NCBI RefSeq assembly: GCF_902459645.1
Contig: NZ_CABPSK010000003.1
Location: 186,001 to 250,000, forward strand
DNA: 64,000 nt
Direction: 5' to 3'
From: Pandoraea pneumonica
Lineage (GTDB): Bacteria > Pseudomonadota > Gammaproteobacteria > Burkholderiales > Burkholderiaceae
The stretch's first letter is position 1. Every line of letters starts with the position of its first letter. A model generated the notes under the pieces. It did not search any database and was not told the DNA's origin. It saw only the letters and a program-made list of their open reading frames with translations. A program made the position numbers and the translations under genes. Shown one piece after another: positions 7,906 to 16,909 of the stretch.

Positions 7906-9114
7906 TTACATCTTCACCACGTCAAGCACGCTCTTCTTCTTGTTCTGGTAGTTGTAGAGCGTAATCACCGGTTCCTTCATGTCGCCCTTGCTGTCGAAGG
8001 CGATGTGGCCAATGACACCCTTGTAGTCGGTGGCCGGCATGGCTGCCAGGATCTTGGCCGGATCGGTCGAGTTGGCACGCTTCATCGCATCGACGATCAC
8101 GTTGACTGCATCGTACGTGAACGGGGCGTAGATCTGGATCGGCTGGTTGAAGCGCGCTTCATAACGCTTGGAGAAGTCGTCGCCGCCTTCCATCTTCGAC
8201 AGGGCCATACCCGCTTCCGAGCAGACGATGTTGTCGATGGCGTCGCCAGCAAGTTCGGCCACCTTGTCGGTACACACGCCGTCACCGGCCAGCACCTTGG
8301 CACCGATACCCAGTTCCTTCGACTGCTTGGCGAACGGGCCGCCGGTAGCATCCATACCGCCGTACATGATGATGTCCGGACGCTCACCCTTGATCTTGGT
8401 GAGAATGGCGCGGAAGTCCGTCGCCTTGTCGTTGGTCGCGTCGTGCGAGAGCACCTTCAGGCCGTTGGCCTTGGCGGTCTTCTCGAACTCGTCGGCCAAG
8501 CCCTTACCGTAGGCGGTCGCGTCGTCGACGATGGCCACGGACTTGGCGCCCAGCGTCTTGGTTGCGTAGTTGGCCAGTGCCGGACCCTGCTGGGCATCGG
8601 TCGCCACCACACGGTAGGCCGTCTTGAAGCCCTGTTGGGTGTAAGCCGGGTTGGTCGCCGACGGGGAGATCTGCACGATGCCCGCATCGCTATAGATCTT
8701 CGAGGCCGGAATCGTCGTGCCCGAGTTCAAGTGGCCCACCACTGCGACGACTTTCTCGTCGACCAGTTTCTGTGCAACTTGCGTAGCGGTTTTCGGGTCG
8801 GCCGCATCGTCTTCAGCCACCAGTTCCAGCTTGACCGGCTTGCCGTCGATGGTCAGACCGGCTTTATTGGCTTCCTCAACGGCGAGGCGTGCACCATTTT
8901 CGTTATCTTTGCCCAAGTGAGCAATTTGGCCCGTCAATGGTGCAACGTGACCAATCTTGATAACAACCGCATCGCCGCCCCCGCTGGCGGCTGTCGTCGC
9001 GGCAGGTGCAGAAGCGGCACCCGAATCGGCCTGCTTTTCTTCCTTCTGACCGCATGCCGCCAACAGCGTCACTGCGGCGACTACGGGCAGTACCTTCGCG
9101 AACTTGAGTTGCAT
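7906..9114 (-). CDS. livK: Branched-chain amino acid substrate-binding lipoprotein
   Basis: A 402-residue periplasmic-binding protein of the LivJ/LivK family. The signal peptide ends in the lipobox LAAC, with the lipidated cysteine at residue 21, so the mature protein is membrane-anchored; Gram-negative LivK proteins are more often soluble. A Ser/Ala/Gly linker (about 30-48) precedes the domain, which begins VVIKIGHVAPLTGQIAHLG, the typical type-I PBP start. HLNSGTTIPAS and the ISPSATNP segment line the ligand cleft. AGGAGAT supports the start. It is the first gene of the liv operon. Ligand specificity within the branched-chain class is not certain. Confidence 0.9.
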   Translation of the reverse strand: MQLKFAKVLPVVAAVTLLAACGQKEEKQADSGAASAPAATTAASGGGDAVVIKIGHVAPLTGQIAHLGKDNENGARLAVEEANKAGLTIDGKPVKLELVAEDDAADPKTATQVAQKLVDEKVVAVVGHLNSGTTIPASKIYSDAGIVQISPSATNPAYTQQGFKTAYRVVATDAQQGPALANYATKTLGAKSVAIVDDATAYGKGLADEFEKTAKANGLKVLSHDATNDKATDFRAILTKIKGERPDIIMYGGMDATGGPFAKQSKELGIGAKVLAGDGVCTDKVAELAGDAIDNIVCSEAGMALSKMEGGDDFSKRYEARFNQPIQIYAPFTYDAVNVIVDAMKRANSTDPAKILAAMPATDYKGVIGHIAFDSKGDMKEPVITLYNYQNKKKSVLDVVKM

Positions 9115-9523
9115 GTGATTATCTCCTGATTGTCGGCGATTTAATAAAACGCCAATAACGCCAATTCAATGTTTCGTATGCGAAACGCGCGCATTGTAAC
9201 TCCATTCTTTGCGGCTGCGATGCCCGCCGCCACAGGGTTTTCCATAATGGAGGCCTAAGGTTTATACCGACTTGTGCAACCCTATTTTTTCAAAAGTGCA
9301 ACCCCGCATTCGATCTAGGTTTTACACACCCGGGCGAATCCGCTCAGGCGGCTCCATGGTGCATGCGATGCACCAAATATGGGATCCATCACCATAGTTA
9401 CTAATAAAGCAAATAGCGTGCCCAATCGAATTGGAGCTAATACTCTAATTAAGGAAGTGTATAAATAATTGGATAATTGAAAAACGAATGGCGTTATTCG
9501 ACTTCAATTCATTAAGTGTTGAA
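9115..9523. other. AT-rich livK upstream region
   Basis: No gene is seen in these 409 bases. The part next to livK must carry its promoter. On the minus strand a TATAAA-like hexamer near 9258-9263 is present, but no good -35 at proper spacing. 9400-9520 is strongly AT-rich compared with the rest of the window, as is common for regulator-bound upstream DNA. A palindrome at 9358-9374 is annotated separately. Confidence 0.5.
9358..9374. promoter_or_regulatory. Palindrome upstream of livK, candidate operator
   Basis: GGTGCAT-GCG-ATGCACC is a perfect 7-bp inverted repeat with a 3-base centre, flanked by CCAT and ATGG outer half-sites. It lies 244 bases before the livK start in AT-rich DNA. Its shape suits a dimeric regulator site. 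The regulator is unknown. Confidence 0.4.
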
Positions 9524-9551
9524 TTGACGAAATGACAGCCATGGTTTTAAT
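9524..9551 (+). promoter_or_regulatory. Candidate promoter of an intergenic transcript
   Basis: TTGACG (9524-9529), a 16-base spacer and TTTAAT (9546-9551, 5 of 6 to consensus) form a good sigma-70 promoter pointing away from livK into a stretch without any gene on the plus strand. Confidence 0.45.
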
Positions 9552-9557
9552 GGCCGA

Positions 9558-9818
9558 TACGGTAAATTGCGCGAAAACGACACTGCGGTAATTCCGCAAA
9601 AACGTACGCAGAATTGCGTAGTGACCGCGTGAGGTTTTCGTGGGAATGGCGCGCGTCGGTTGACGGCTTTCAAGGGTAGGAGAAAGCGCGTCCAGCGCGC
9701 TTTCATTAAGTGTTGCAGCGGGCGAATGCGGCTGCGCAGAGGCCCGTGCTCGGATGAGTTTGGACGAGCGGGCAGCAAAAAGCCGGGGTGCGCTAGATGC
9801 GACACCCCGGCTTTTTGC
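9558..9818 (+). ncRNA. Candidate intergenic small RNA ending at a strong terminator
   Basis: From the predicted start near 9558 to the terminator at 9777-9816 there is about 260 bases with no credible ORF and several hairpins: TGCGG-TAATT-CCGCA (9584-9598), TACGCA-GAAT-TGCGTA (9605-9620) and GAAAGCGCG with its complement (9682-9704). Promoter, consecutive stem-loops and a rho-independent terminator are the usual make-up of a trans-acting sRNA. The terminator also serves ispH on the other strand, so its presence alone is not proof. This is a prediction only. Confidence 0.4.
9777..9816. terminator. Bidirectional terminator downstream of ispH
   Basis: A 14-bp stem (9777-9790 with 9803-9816) carries five T on the right and five T on the complementary side, so it can stop transcription from both directions: ispH (minus) and any plus-strand transcript from the livK-ispH gap. 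Confidence 0.88.
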
Positions 9819-9881
9819 GGTCTGCCGACCACCGAGTTACGGTGGGCGACGAGACTTGATGCTAACTAATACGGCTTGAGC

Positions 9882-10853
9882 TTACTCGGTGATCGGCGTC
9901 AGGCCCTTGGGCAGCGGGAACGCAATGTTCTCTTCCACCCCTTCGAGCACCTTGACCTGATTCACGCCCAGTTCGCGCAGACGCGAGACGATCGACTGTG
10001 CCAGCACTTCCGGAGCCGAGGCCCCTGCCGTCACGCCAATACGGCGCTTGCCGTCGAACCACTCGGGCTTGAGCTGTGCCGGCGAGTCCACCATATAGGC
10101 AGGCACGCCCATCTTCTCGGCGACTTCGCGCAGACGGTTCGAATTGGAGCTGTTCGGGCTGCCCACCACGACGACGACGTCGCACTGCGGCGCCATGAAC
10201 TTCACGGCATCTTGGCGATTTTGCGTCGCGTAGCAAATATCTTGCTTCTTCGGCTCGGTGATCAGCGGGAAACGCTTCTTGAGCGCATTGATCACTTCGG
10301 CGGCGTCATCGACCGAGAGGGTCGTCTGCGTCACGAAGGCGAGCTTCGATTCGTCAGCGACTTGCAAGGCGAGTACGTCTTCGATGGTCTCGACGAGGAA
10401 CATGCCCTCGCCCGACTGGCCCATGGTGCCCTCGACTTCCGGGTGTCCCTTGTGACCGATCATGATGATCTCGAGGCCTTGGCCGCGCATCTTCGCCACT
10501 TCGACGTGCACCTTCGTCACGAGCGGACAGGTGGCGTCGAAGATGCGCAGACCGCGCTCCTGCGCTTCGGCGCGCACGGCTTGCGACACGCCGTGAGCGC
10601 TGAAGATCAACGTATTGCCCGAAGGCACGTCGGTCAGCTCTTCGACGAAAATGGCGCCTTTCTTGCGCAGATTTTCGACGACATAGGCGTTATGGACGAT
10701 CTCGTGACGCACGTAGATCGGGGCCCCGAACATGGACAGCGCGCGCTCGACGATCTCGATTGCACGGTCGACGCCCGCGCAAAAACCGCGCGGCTGGGCC
10801 AGCAGAATTTCCGCGTCCGACAGGGTCGGCGCTACGACTTGGGTGGCGCTCAT
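9882..10853 (-). CDS. ispH: 4-hydroxy-3-methylbut-2-enyl diphosphate reductase
   Basis: This 323-residue iron-sulfur enzyme is the last step of the MEP isoprenoid pathway, reducing HMBPP to IPP and DMAPP. The three cluster cysteines are visible in [11 protein letters not shown] (Cys25), [12 protein letters not shown] and CYATQNRQ, and the HEIVHN and SAHGVS substrate-site histidines are present. Length and the PNSSNSNRL substrate motif fit the bacterial family. It is read with fkpB just upstream, nine bases apart, a gene pair conserved in many proteobacteria. Confidence 0.96.
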   Translation of the reverse strand: MSATQVVAPTLSDAEILLAQPRGFCAGVDRAIEIVERALSMFGAPIYVRHEIVHNAYVVENLRKKGAIFVEELTDVPSGNTLIFSAHGVSQAVRAEAQERGLRIFDATCPLVTKVHVEVAKMRGQGLEIIMIGHKGHPEVEGTMGQSGEGMFLVETIEDVLALQVADESKLAFVTQTTLSVDDAAEVINALKKRFPLITEPKKQDICYATQNRQDAVKFMAPQCDVVVVVGSPNSSNSNRLREVAEKMGVPAYMVDSPAQLKPEWFDGKRRIGVTAGASAPEVLAQSIVSRLRELGVNQVKVLEGVEENIAFPLPKGLTPITE

Positions 10854-10861
10854 TTCGATTC

Positions 10862-11317
10862 CTACAGAATGCCGATAATCTGGACTTCGAACACAATCGG
10901 CTGTCCAGCCAACGGGTGGTTGAAGTCGAACAATGCCCAGCCGTCACCCAACTCGCGCAGGATGCCCGCATAGCGGCCGCCGCTCGGCGCGTTGAATTCG
11001 ACCAGATCGCCCACGGTATATTCTTCGCCGAAATTGCTGTTCTCTTGCAGCGTCTTCATCGACACGCGTTGCAGCAGTTCGGGGTTGCGCGGGCCAAAGG
11101 CCTGCTCCGGGGCAAGTTCAATACTACGGCGTTCCCCCACATTCATGCCCAGCAGCGCCTGTTCCAGCGTCGGCGCCATCTGGCCGCCGCCGAGTTGCAG
11201 CGTGGCCGGCGTACCTTCGAAAGTGTTGACGATATCCGCGCCATCGGGAGCGGCAATCCGGTAGTGCAAGGTCAGATAGGAATCGTCTTGAACCACGGGG
11301 GGTGCGACAGAATTCAT
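10862..11317 (-). CDS. fkpB: FKBP-type peptidyl-prolyl cis-trans isomerase (SlpA/FkpB-like)
   Basis: This 151-residue cytosolic FKBP has the SlpA layout: an N-terminal half-domain ([22 protein letters not shown]), an inserted IF/chaperone region ([13 protein letters not shown]) and a C-terminal strand with [19 protein letters not shown] is diagnostic for this subfamily, which isomerises prolines and has chaperone activity. It is the first gene of the fkpB-ispH pair and diverges from radC across 160 bases. Confidence 0.93.
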   Translation of the reverse strand: MNSVAPPVVQDDSYLTLHYRIAAPDGADIVNTFEGTPATLQLGGGQMAPTLEQALLGMNVGERRSIELAPEQAFGPRNPELLQRVSMKTLQENSNFGEEYTVGDLVEFNAPSGGRYAGILRELGDGWALFDFNHPLAGQPIVFEVQIIGIL

Positions 11318-11479
11318 GGGGGTCTCACAGCAAGGTCAAGCTAATATTGTAAATGACGACGCGTTGCGCGTCCGGCTCCCCCTTCGCCCAGTCCGGAATT
11401 TTTCCTCCGGTCACTGCTTTTCCCTTATGTGACATCGCTGCGATTCATGCGCGCGGCGGTGCCTGCGCCTGGAGTCGTC

Positions 11480-12157
11480 ATGTCTATCGCCCAATGGCCC
11501 CTCGCCGAGCGGCCCCGCGAAAAAATGCTTGCCCGTGGGGCCAGCGCCCTCTCCGATGCCGAATTACTCGCTATCTTCCTGCGCACCGGCTCGCGCGGGC
11601 GGAACGCCGTCGATCTCGGCCGCGAATTACTGATGCGCAGCGGCGACTCGCTGACCCGCCTGCTGGCCACACCGTTCGGCACGCTGCGCCAAATTCCCGG
11701 CCTCGGTCAGGCTAAATTCGTGCAGTTTCAAGCCGCGCTAGAAGTGGCTCGGCGCATGCTCGGCGAGCGAATGGAGGCGGGTAACGTCCTCGACTCGCCC
11801 GCACGGCTACGCGACTACCTTCGCCTAACTCTGAATGACGACTCGCGAGAGCGCTTCGTCTGCTTATTTCTCGATGCCGCCCACCGGCTGGTGAGCGCAC
11901 GCATCATGTTTGAAGGCACCCTCACGCAAACGTGTGCCTATCCACGTGAAATCGTACGGGCGGCCCTCGAAGTCAATGCCGCGGTGGTGATCGTTGCGCA
12001 CAACCACCCGTCGGGGATCGCACTGCCAAGCCCGGCAGACGTGACGCTCACGCGCTTGCTCGGCGACGCGCTGGCCTTGCTGGAGATACGTTTGCTCGAC
12101 CATTACATCGTCGCCGGCGACAGCGTTTACTCGCTCGCCGAACAGGGCGAGTTGTGA
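11480..12157 (+). CDS. radC: RadC/JAMM-family protein
   Basis: This 225-residue protein begins with a helix-hairpin-helix-like segment (RQIPGLGQAKFVQFQA) and ends in an MPN/JAMM domain. The metal site is His174, His176 and Asp187 in HNHPSG followed seven residues later by Asp. RadC was once linked to DNA repair, but its biochemical role is not established. The start at 11480 follows GGAG and gives the usual family length; longer in-frame options lack a binding site. It stands alone on the plus strand. Confidence 0.9.
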   Translation: MSIAQWPLAERPREKMLARGASALSDAELLAIFLRTGSRGRNAVDLGRELLMRSGDSLTRLLATPFGTLRQIPGLGQAKFVQFQAALEVARRMLGERMEAGNVLDSPARLRDYLRLTLNDDSRERFVCLFLDAAHRLVSARIMFEGTLTQTCAYPREIVRAALEVNAAVVIVAHNHPSGIALPSPADVTLTRLLGDALALLEIRLLDHYIVAGDSVYSLAEQGEL

Positions 12158-12206
12158 TCTGCACAACAATTTAGCAAGCAATTCGCGTTCACGGGCCGGT
12201 TTGCGC

Positions 12207-12310
12207 TATAATCCGTCCCTTCCCGAATCTCCGACAGGCGCTTCCCACCATGGGCTCGCGTCCTACATCGCCTAAAGCGATTGATTTGTCTGGGATTTTT
12301 GTGGTATCAT
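12207..12310 (+). promoter_or_regulatory. Promoter region of rpmB-rpmG
   Basis: Two promoter-like elements precede rpmB: a perfect TATAAT at 12207-12212 without a clear -35, and TTGATT (12281-12286), 18 bases, TATCAT (12305-12310). The second is closer to a full sigma-70 promoter and lies 62 bases before the start codon. Confidence 0.55.
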
Positions 12311-12372
12311 CGCGGTCTGTCTTTTCGACTCACCACTTTTTTTTACACAGAATTCTGGGTTAGGAGTGCTTC

Positions 12373-12606
12373 ATGGCACGCGTATGTCAAGTGACCGGGA
12401 AAGCGCCGATGGTCGGCAACAACGTTTCCCACGCCAACAACAAAACCAAGCGCCGTTTTCTCCCGAACTTGCAAAATCGCCGGTTCTGGGTTGAGAGCGA
12501 AAACCGTTGGGTGCGCCTGCGTATCTCGAACGCTGGCCTGCGCCTGATCGACAAGAACGGTATCGACTCCGTTCTCGCCGACCTGCGTTCGCGCAACGCC
12601 ATCTAA
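12373..12606 (+). CDS. rpmB: 50S ribosomal protein L28
   Basis: This 77-residue L28 starts [10 protein letters not shown] and contains the typical [19 protein letters not shown] block. It is a structural component of the large subunit. GGAG lies nine bases before the ATG. It is co-transcribed with rpmG, 16 bases further, as in most beta- and gammaproteobacteria. Confidence 0.98.
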   Translation: MARVCQVTGKAPMVGNNVSHANNKTKRRFLPNLQNRRFWVESENRWVRLRISNAGLRLIDKNGIDSVLADLRSRNAI

Positions 12607-12622
12607 GTTTTAGGAGCTCATC

Positions 12623-12790
12623 ATGGCAAAAGGCGCTCGCGACAAGATCAAGCTGGAATCGACCGCTGGCACGGGTCATTTCTACACGACCACCAAGAAC
12701 AAGCGTACCCATCCGGAAAAGATGGAAATCAGCAAGTTCGATCCGGTGGCTCGTAAGCACGTGCCGTACAAGGAAACCAAGATCAAATAA
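12623..12790 (+). CDS. rpmG: 50S ribosomal protein L33
   Basis: A 55-codon reading frame encodes a 55-residue basic protein beginning [14 protein letters not shown] and containing [15 protein letters not shown], a clear L33. It has no cysteines, so it is the zinc-free (C-minus) form. TAGGAG precedes the ATG. It completes the rpmB-rpmG operon and is followed by a terminator. Confidence 0.97.
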   Translation: MAKGARDKIKLESTAGTGHFYTTTKNKRTHPEKMEISKFDPVARKHVPYKETKIK

Positions 12791-12833
12791 GATCAACAGG
12801 TTTTCTCGCAGCAGTTCGCTGCTGCGTTCGATA

Positions 12834-12855
12834 CCCCGCCTCTGGCGGGGTTTTT
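12834..12855 (+). terminator. rpmBG terminator
   Basis: CCCCGCC (12834-12840), loop TCT, GGCGGGG (12844-12850) and five T, 43 bases after the rpmG stop. Confidence 0.9.
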
Positions 12856-13032
12856 CATTTGGGCGTCCCGAAATTCAAATAGCTACGCGTTGCGTAGTCG
12901 CACTCTCGTCGATATCACCGTCGTGCGCATAGGGTCATGTGCCACGCGCGTATCGACTCGCTATACTGGCTCACTTCCTATCATGCGAATCACGTCACCA
13001 AGATGGCGTCGATTGCGGAGACAGCCCGTATC

Positions 13033-14634
13033 ATGAATTTCGACGTCGTCATTGTCGGCAGTGGCCTTGCCGGCCAATCCGTCGCCCTGCATCTGGCCGA
13101 CACCTGCCGGGTCGCATTGGTCGCCAAACGCCCCATGCCCGAAGGCGCAAGCGACTGGGCCCAAGGTGGCATCGCCGCCGTACTCGACTCGGCCGATAGC
13201 GTCGACGAGCACGTGGCCGACACCCTCATCGCCGGCGCCGGACTGTGCGACGAGGCGGCGACTCGCTTTATCGTCGAACATAGCCGCGAGGCTATCGAGT
13301 GGCTGATCGGACAAGGCGTCCCGTTTACCCGTGATGAAGGCGCCGAACTCGGCTTCCACCTCACCCGTGAAGGCGGTCATAGCCATCGCCGCATCATCCA
13401 TGCCGCCGATGCCACCGGGCACGCGGTCATCAGCACGCTCACCGAGCGCGTGCGGAAGCATCCCAACATCACCCTGTTTGAAAATCACTTCGCCGTCGAT
13501 CTGATTACGTCGGACCGTGCGGACTCTGCGCCCACCGCCGGACGCCATTGCCAAGGTCTTTATGTGCAGGATCTGGCCACGGGCGAAGTCCACGCGATGA
13601 CGGCACGCCATACGGTGCTGGCCACAGGCGGTGCCGGGAAGGTTTATCTCTACACGACGAATCCCGACACAGCCACGGGCGACGGCATCGCGATGGCGTG
13701 GCGCGCCGGTTGCCGGATTGCGAACATGGAGTTCATCCAGTTCCATCCGACCTGCCTCTACCACCCGTATGCCAAATCGTTTCTGATTACCGAGGCCGTG
13801 CGCGGCGAAGGCGGCCGGCTGGTGTTGCCCGACGGCACCCGCTTCATGCCGCAGCACGACCCGCGCGCCGAGTTGGCGCCGCGCGACATCGTGGCCCGCG
13901 CCATCGATTTCGAGATGAAAAAGCACGGGCTCGATTGCGTCTATCTGGATATCAGCCACCAGAGTCCCGAATTCTTGCAAGAACACTTCCCGACGATTCT
14001 GGCGCGCTGCGCCGAGCTCGGCATCGACATCACAAAACAACCCATCCCCGTGGTGCCCGCCGCGCATTACACCTGTGGCGGCGTGGTCACGGACATGAAT
14101 GGCCGTACCGATTTGCCGGGACTTTATGCCGTTGGCGAAGCCACGTACACCGGACTGCATGGCGCCAACCGGCTCGCGAGCAACTCGCTGCTCGAATGCA
14201 TCGTGCTGGGTAAAGCGGCCGCGGAAGATATTCAGCGAGATGAAGCGTCGTCGAACGCGGTCCGCGACGTGCCCGCATGGGACGAAAGCCGGGTTTCCGA
14301 TGCCGACGAAGAAGTCGTGGTCGCCCACAATTGGGATGAGTTGCGTCGGATGATGTGGAATTACGTGGGTATTGTGCGCACGACCAAGCGCTTGGAGCGT
14401 GCACAGCATCGCATCGCTTTGCTCCGCGAGGAAATCGCCGAGTACTACGCGAATTTCCGCGTTAGCCGCGACTTGCTCGAATTGCGCAATCTGGTCGACG
14501 TGGCGTCGTTGATCGTCGACAGCGCACTGTCGCGCCACGAAAGCCGTGGTCTGCACTTCTCGCGCGACTTCCCCGACACGCTGCCGAAGGCGTTGCCGAC
14601 AGTGCTCTCACCGGTGCTGCCGCGCAAACGCTGA
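13033..14634 (+). CDS. nadB: L-aspartate oxidase
   Basis: A 533-residue flavoprotein that oxidises L-aspartate to iminoaspartate, the first step of de novo NAD synthesis. The N-terminus is a GSGLAGQS Rossmann FAD motif. [36 protein letters not shown] and [13 protein letters not shown] are conserved NadB/fumarate-reductase flavoprotein signatures, and a helical C-terminal domain follows. [11 protein letters not shown] gives the family start. An ATG 30 bases upstream is also possible, since no strong ribosome binding site marks either. It faces nadA-nadC, whose products use iminoaspartate. Confidence 0.96.
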   Translation: MNFDVVIVGSGLAGQSVALHLADTCRVALVAKRPMPEGASDWAQGGIAAVLDSADSVDEHVADTLIAGAGLCDEAATRFIVEHSREAIEWLIGQGVPFTRDEGAELGFHLTREGGHSHRRIIHAADATGHAVISTLTERVRKHPNITLFENHFAVDLITSDRADSAPTAGRHCQGLYVQDLATGEVHAMTARHTVLATGGAGKVYLYTTNPDTATGDGIAMAWRAGCRIANMEFIQFHPTCLYHPYAKSFLITEAVRGEGGRLVLPDGTRFMPQHDPRAELAPRDIVARAIDFEMKKHGLDCVYLDISHQSPEFLQEHFPTILARCAELGIDITKQPIPVVPAAHYTCGGVVTDMNGRTDLPGLYAVGEATYTGLHGANRLASNSLLECIVLGKAAAEDIQRDEASSNAVRDVPAWDESRVSDADEEVVVAHNWDELRRMMWNYVGIVRTTKRLERAQHRIALLREEIAEYYANFRVSRDLLELRNLVDVASLIVDSALSRHESRGLHFSRDFPDTLPKALPTVLSPVLPRKR

Positions 14635-14686
14635 CGCATTCGGCACGTCGCATCGCCATCACCGTCACGTCGGACAGCACAAAAGC

Positions 14687-14733
14687 AAACACCCCGAACG
14701 CCGGCTCGATAGCCGATGTTCGGGGTGTTTTTT
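14687..14733. terminator. Bidirectional terminator between nadB and nadC
   Basis: A 13-bp stem (14687-14699 with 14718-14730) is followed by a T run on the plus side. The complementary side has an A/T-rich flank. It separates the convergent nadB and nadA-nadC transcripts. Confidence 0.85.
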
Positions 14734-14783
14734 AAGCGCATGCGAGGCACCGACACACGTGCGCCACAGCCGCCTCGGGCTTT

Positions 14784-15686
14784 TTAGCCAACCGTCTCGA
14801 GAATACGCATCGAGAAATCTGTCGCGCGCACGTCCTTGGTGAGTGCGCCGATGGAAATGCGGTCGACGCCCGTCTCTGCGATGGCCCGCACCGTTTCCAA
14901 ATTGATGCCGCCCGATGCCTCCAGCACCGCGCGACCATCGGTCACACGCGCTGCTTCGCGCATCATCTCCAGCGAGAAGTTATCCAGCAGGATCGACTTG
15001 GCACCGCACTCCAGCGCCGTCTCAAGCTCTTCGAGCGATTCCACTTCAATCTGCACCGACGCGCCATCGGCCAGCCGATCGGCATTCGCAAGCACCTGAC
15101 GAATGCCGCCCGCCGCTGCGATGTGGTTTTCCTTGATCAGAATGCCGTCATAGAGCGCGAGACGTTGATTGGTCCCACCGCCGACAAGCACGGCAAACTT
15201 TTGCGCGAGACGCAGCCCCGGCATTGTCTTACGGGTGTCGAGCACACGCGCCTTAGTGCCTTCGACGACATCCGCGTAGCGACGCACCGCGGTTGCCACA
15301 CCAGAGAGCAATTGAAGGAAGTTCATCGACGTGCGTTCGCCCGTGAGCAACGCGCGCGCCGGACCGTAGATGTCGCATACCGGCGAATCAGGTGTCATGC
15401 GATCGCCTTCGCGGTAATGCCATTGCACGCGAACGGACGCATCGATATTGCGCATGCTGGCTTCAAACCACTTCACGCCACACAGCACAGCAGCTTCACG
15501 CACGATGATGCGCGCATGCGCCATCTCGTCGGCGGGCACTAGCAGGCCCGTCAAGTCGCCAGCACCGATGTCTTCGGCCAACGCGTCGCGCACATTGCGA
15601 ACGAGGGCGGCTTCAAGGGGTTCGCCGAACGCGGCGAAATCGGGGGACAGCGCCTCGGCGGTGCTGAGCGTTACGGATTGCGTCAT
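14784..15686 (-). CDS. nadC: Nicotinate-nucleotide pyrophosphorylase (carboxylating)
   Basis: A 300-residue quinolinate phosphoribosyltransferase converting quinolinate and PRPP to nicotinate mononucleotide. EDIGAGDLTG, the RTSMNFLQLLSGVAT helix, DTRKTMPGLR with the catalytic Arg/Lys, KENHIAAAGG and ASGGI are typical QPRTase features. The ATG overlaps the nadA stop (TAATG), so the two are coupled. A much longer upstream extension of the frame runs through nadA and is rejected. Confidence 0.96.
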   Translation of the reverse strand: MTQSVTLSTAEALSPDFAAFGEPLEAALVRNVRDALAEDIGAGDLTGLLVPADEMAHARIIVREAAVLCGVKWFEASMRNIDASVRVQWHYREGDRMTPDSPVCDIYGPARALLTGERTSMNFLQLLSGVATAVRRYADVVEGTKARVLDTRKTMPGLRLAQKFAVLVGGGTNQRLALYDGILIKENHIAAAGGIRQVLANADRLADGASVQIEVESLEELETALECGAKSILLDNFSLEMMREAARVTDGRAVLEASGGINLETVRAIAETGVDRISIGALTKDVRATDFSMRILETVG

Positions 15687-16819
15687 TATGCTGGGCCTAC
15701 ACCAGAAAACAGCGCGCCGTCGCGCGCGAAATCGCCACTGGCACGCACGCTCTGCTTGCGCGCTTCGGCGAACGACAACATGCGGTCGATACACGTATGG
15801 GCACGCTGCCCGATTTCCGCGTCGACATGAATTTCGTTGTGCCCCTTCTCCAGCACGTCGGCCAGATTTTGCAGGCTGTTCATCGCCATCCACGGACAAT
15901 GCGCGCAGCTCTTGCACGTCGCGCTGTTACCCGCCGTCGGTGCTTCGATGAAACGCTTACCCGGCGCGGCCGCACGCATTTTATGCAGAATGCCGTTGTC
16001 GGTCGCCACGATGAATTCGGTCGCATCCATCGTCTGCGCCGCCGCGATCATTTGCGACGTCGAGCCAACCACGTCGGCCAATTCGACCACTGCCGCCGGC
16101 GACTCCGGATGCACGAGCACCTTCGCGTTCGGATGCTCACGACGCAGCACTTCGAGCTCGGTCGCCTTGAATTCGTCGTGCACCAGGCACGCGCCCTGCC
16201 ACAACAGCATGTCGGCGCCCGTCTGCTTTTGCACGTAGCTGCCGAGGTGGCGATCCGGTGCCCACAGAATCTTCTTACCCTGCGCATGCAGATGCGCCAC
16301 GATTTCCAGACCGATCGACGACGTCACCATCCAATCGGCACGGGCCTTCACCGCAGCACTCGTATTCGCGTAGACCACGACGGTCCGATCGGGATACGCA
16401 TCGCAAAACGCGGCGAATTCGTCCGCCGGACAGCCCAGATCCAGCGAACAGGTCGCGTCGAGATCCGGCATCAGAATGCGTTTTTCGGGGCTGAGAATTT
16501 TCGACGTCTCGCCCATGAAGCGCACACCGGCCACGACAAGGGTCTTCGCCGAATGATTGCGGCCAAAGCGCGCCATTTCGAGCGAATCGGCCACGCAGCC
16601 GCCGGTCTCTTCAGCGAGATCCTGCAAATCGGAATCGACGTAGTAATGGGCCACCAGCACGGCATCTTGCTCGACGAGCAAGCGCTTGATACGCGCCTTG
16701 AGTGCTGCGCGTTCTTCCTGCGACGGCGCATCCGGGACGCGCGCCCAGGCTTGGGCCACGCACATGGCGCCGCTCGGTGCGGGGCGCTCGAATTCTACGG
16801 ATTTAAGTGAGGCATTCAT
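15686..16819 (-). CDS. nadA: Quinolinate synthase
   Basis: A 377-residue [4Fe-4S] enzyme condensing iminoaspartate with dihydroxyacetone phosphate to quinolinate. Conserved parts are [46 protein letters not shown] and the cluster-binding [10 protein letters not shown] region near the C-terminus. It is the long proteobacterial type. It is the first gene of nadA-nadC and convergent with nadB, so all three enzymes of quinolinate formation and use are encoded within 4 kb. Confidence 0.96.
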   Translation of the reverse strand: MNASLKSVEFERPAPSGAMCVAQAWARVPDAPSQEERAALKARIKRLLVEQDAVLVAHYYVDSDLQDLAEETGGCVADSLEMARFGRNHSAKTLVVAGVRFMGETSKILSPEKRILMPDLDATCSLDLGCPADEFAAFCDAYPDRTVVVYANTSAAVKARADWMVTSSIGLEIVAHLHAQGKKILWAPDRHLGSYVQKQTGADMLLWQGACLVHDEFKATELEVLRREHPNAKVLVHPESPAAVVELADVVGSTSQMIAAAQTMDATEFIVATDNGILHKMRAAAPGKRFIEAPTAGNSATCKSCAHCPWMAMNSLQNLADVLEKGHNEIHVDAEIGQRAHTCIDRMLSFAEARKQSVRASGDFARDGALFSGVGPA

Positions 16820-16850
16820 TTTCGCTGGGTCTGTGGGGACCGGAATGACA

Positions 16851-16872
16851 AAACCCCGCCGTAGCGGGGTTT
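16851..16872 (-). terminator. Terminator of the desaturase gene
   Basis: AAACCCCGC (16851-16859) pairs with GCGGGGTTT (16864-16872). Read on the minus strand it is followed by four T, 38 bases after the desaturase stop. Confidence 0.75.
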
Positions 16873-16909
16873 CGATTATGCGACAAAAACGAACTTCTGG
16901 CTGATGCGC

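Noticed and set aside
9512-9832. 106-codon minus-strand frame in the livK-ispH gap
   Set aside because: It reads through the ispH terminator, has no ribosome binding site and no recognisable composition.
14784-15917. Longer nadC reading frame with about 77 extra N-terminal residues
   Set aside because: The extension lies in nadA coding sequence and is Arg/Cys-rich; the overlapping TAATG start gives the normal family length.
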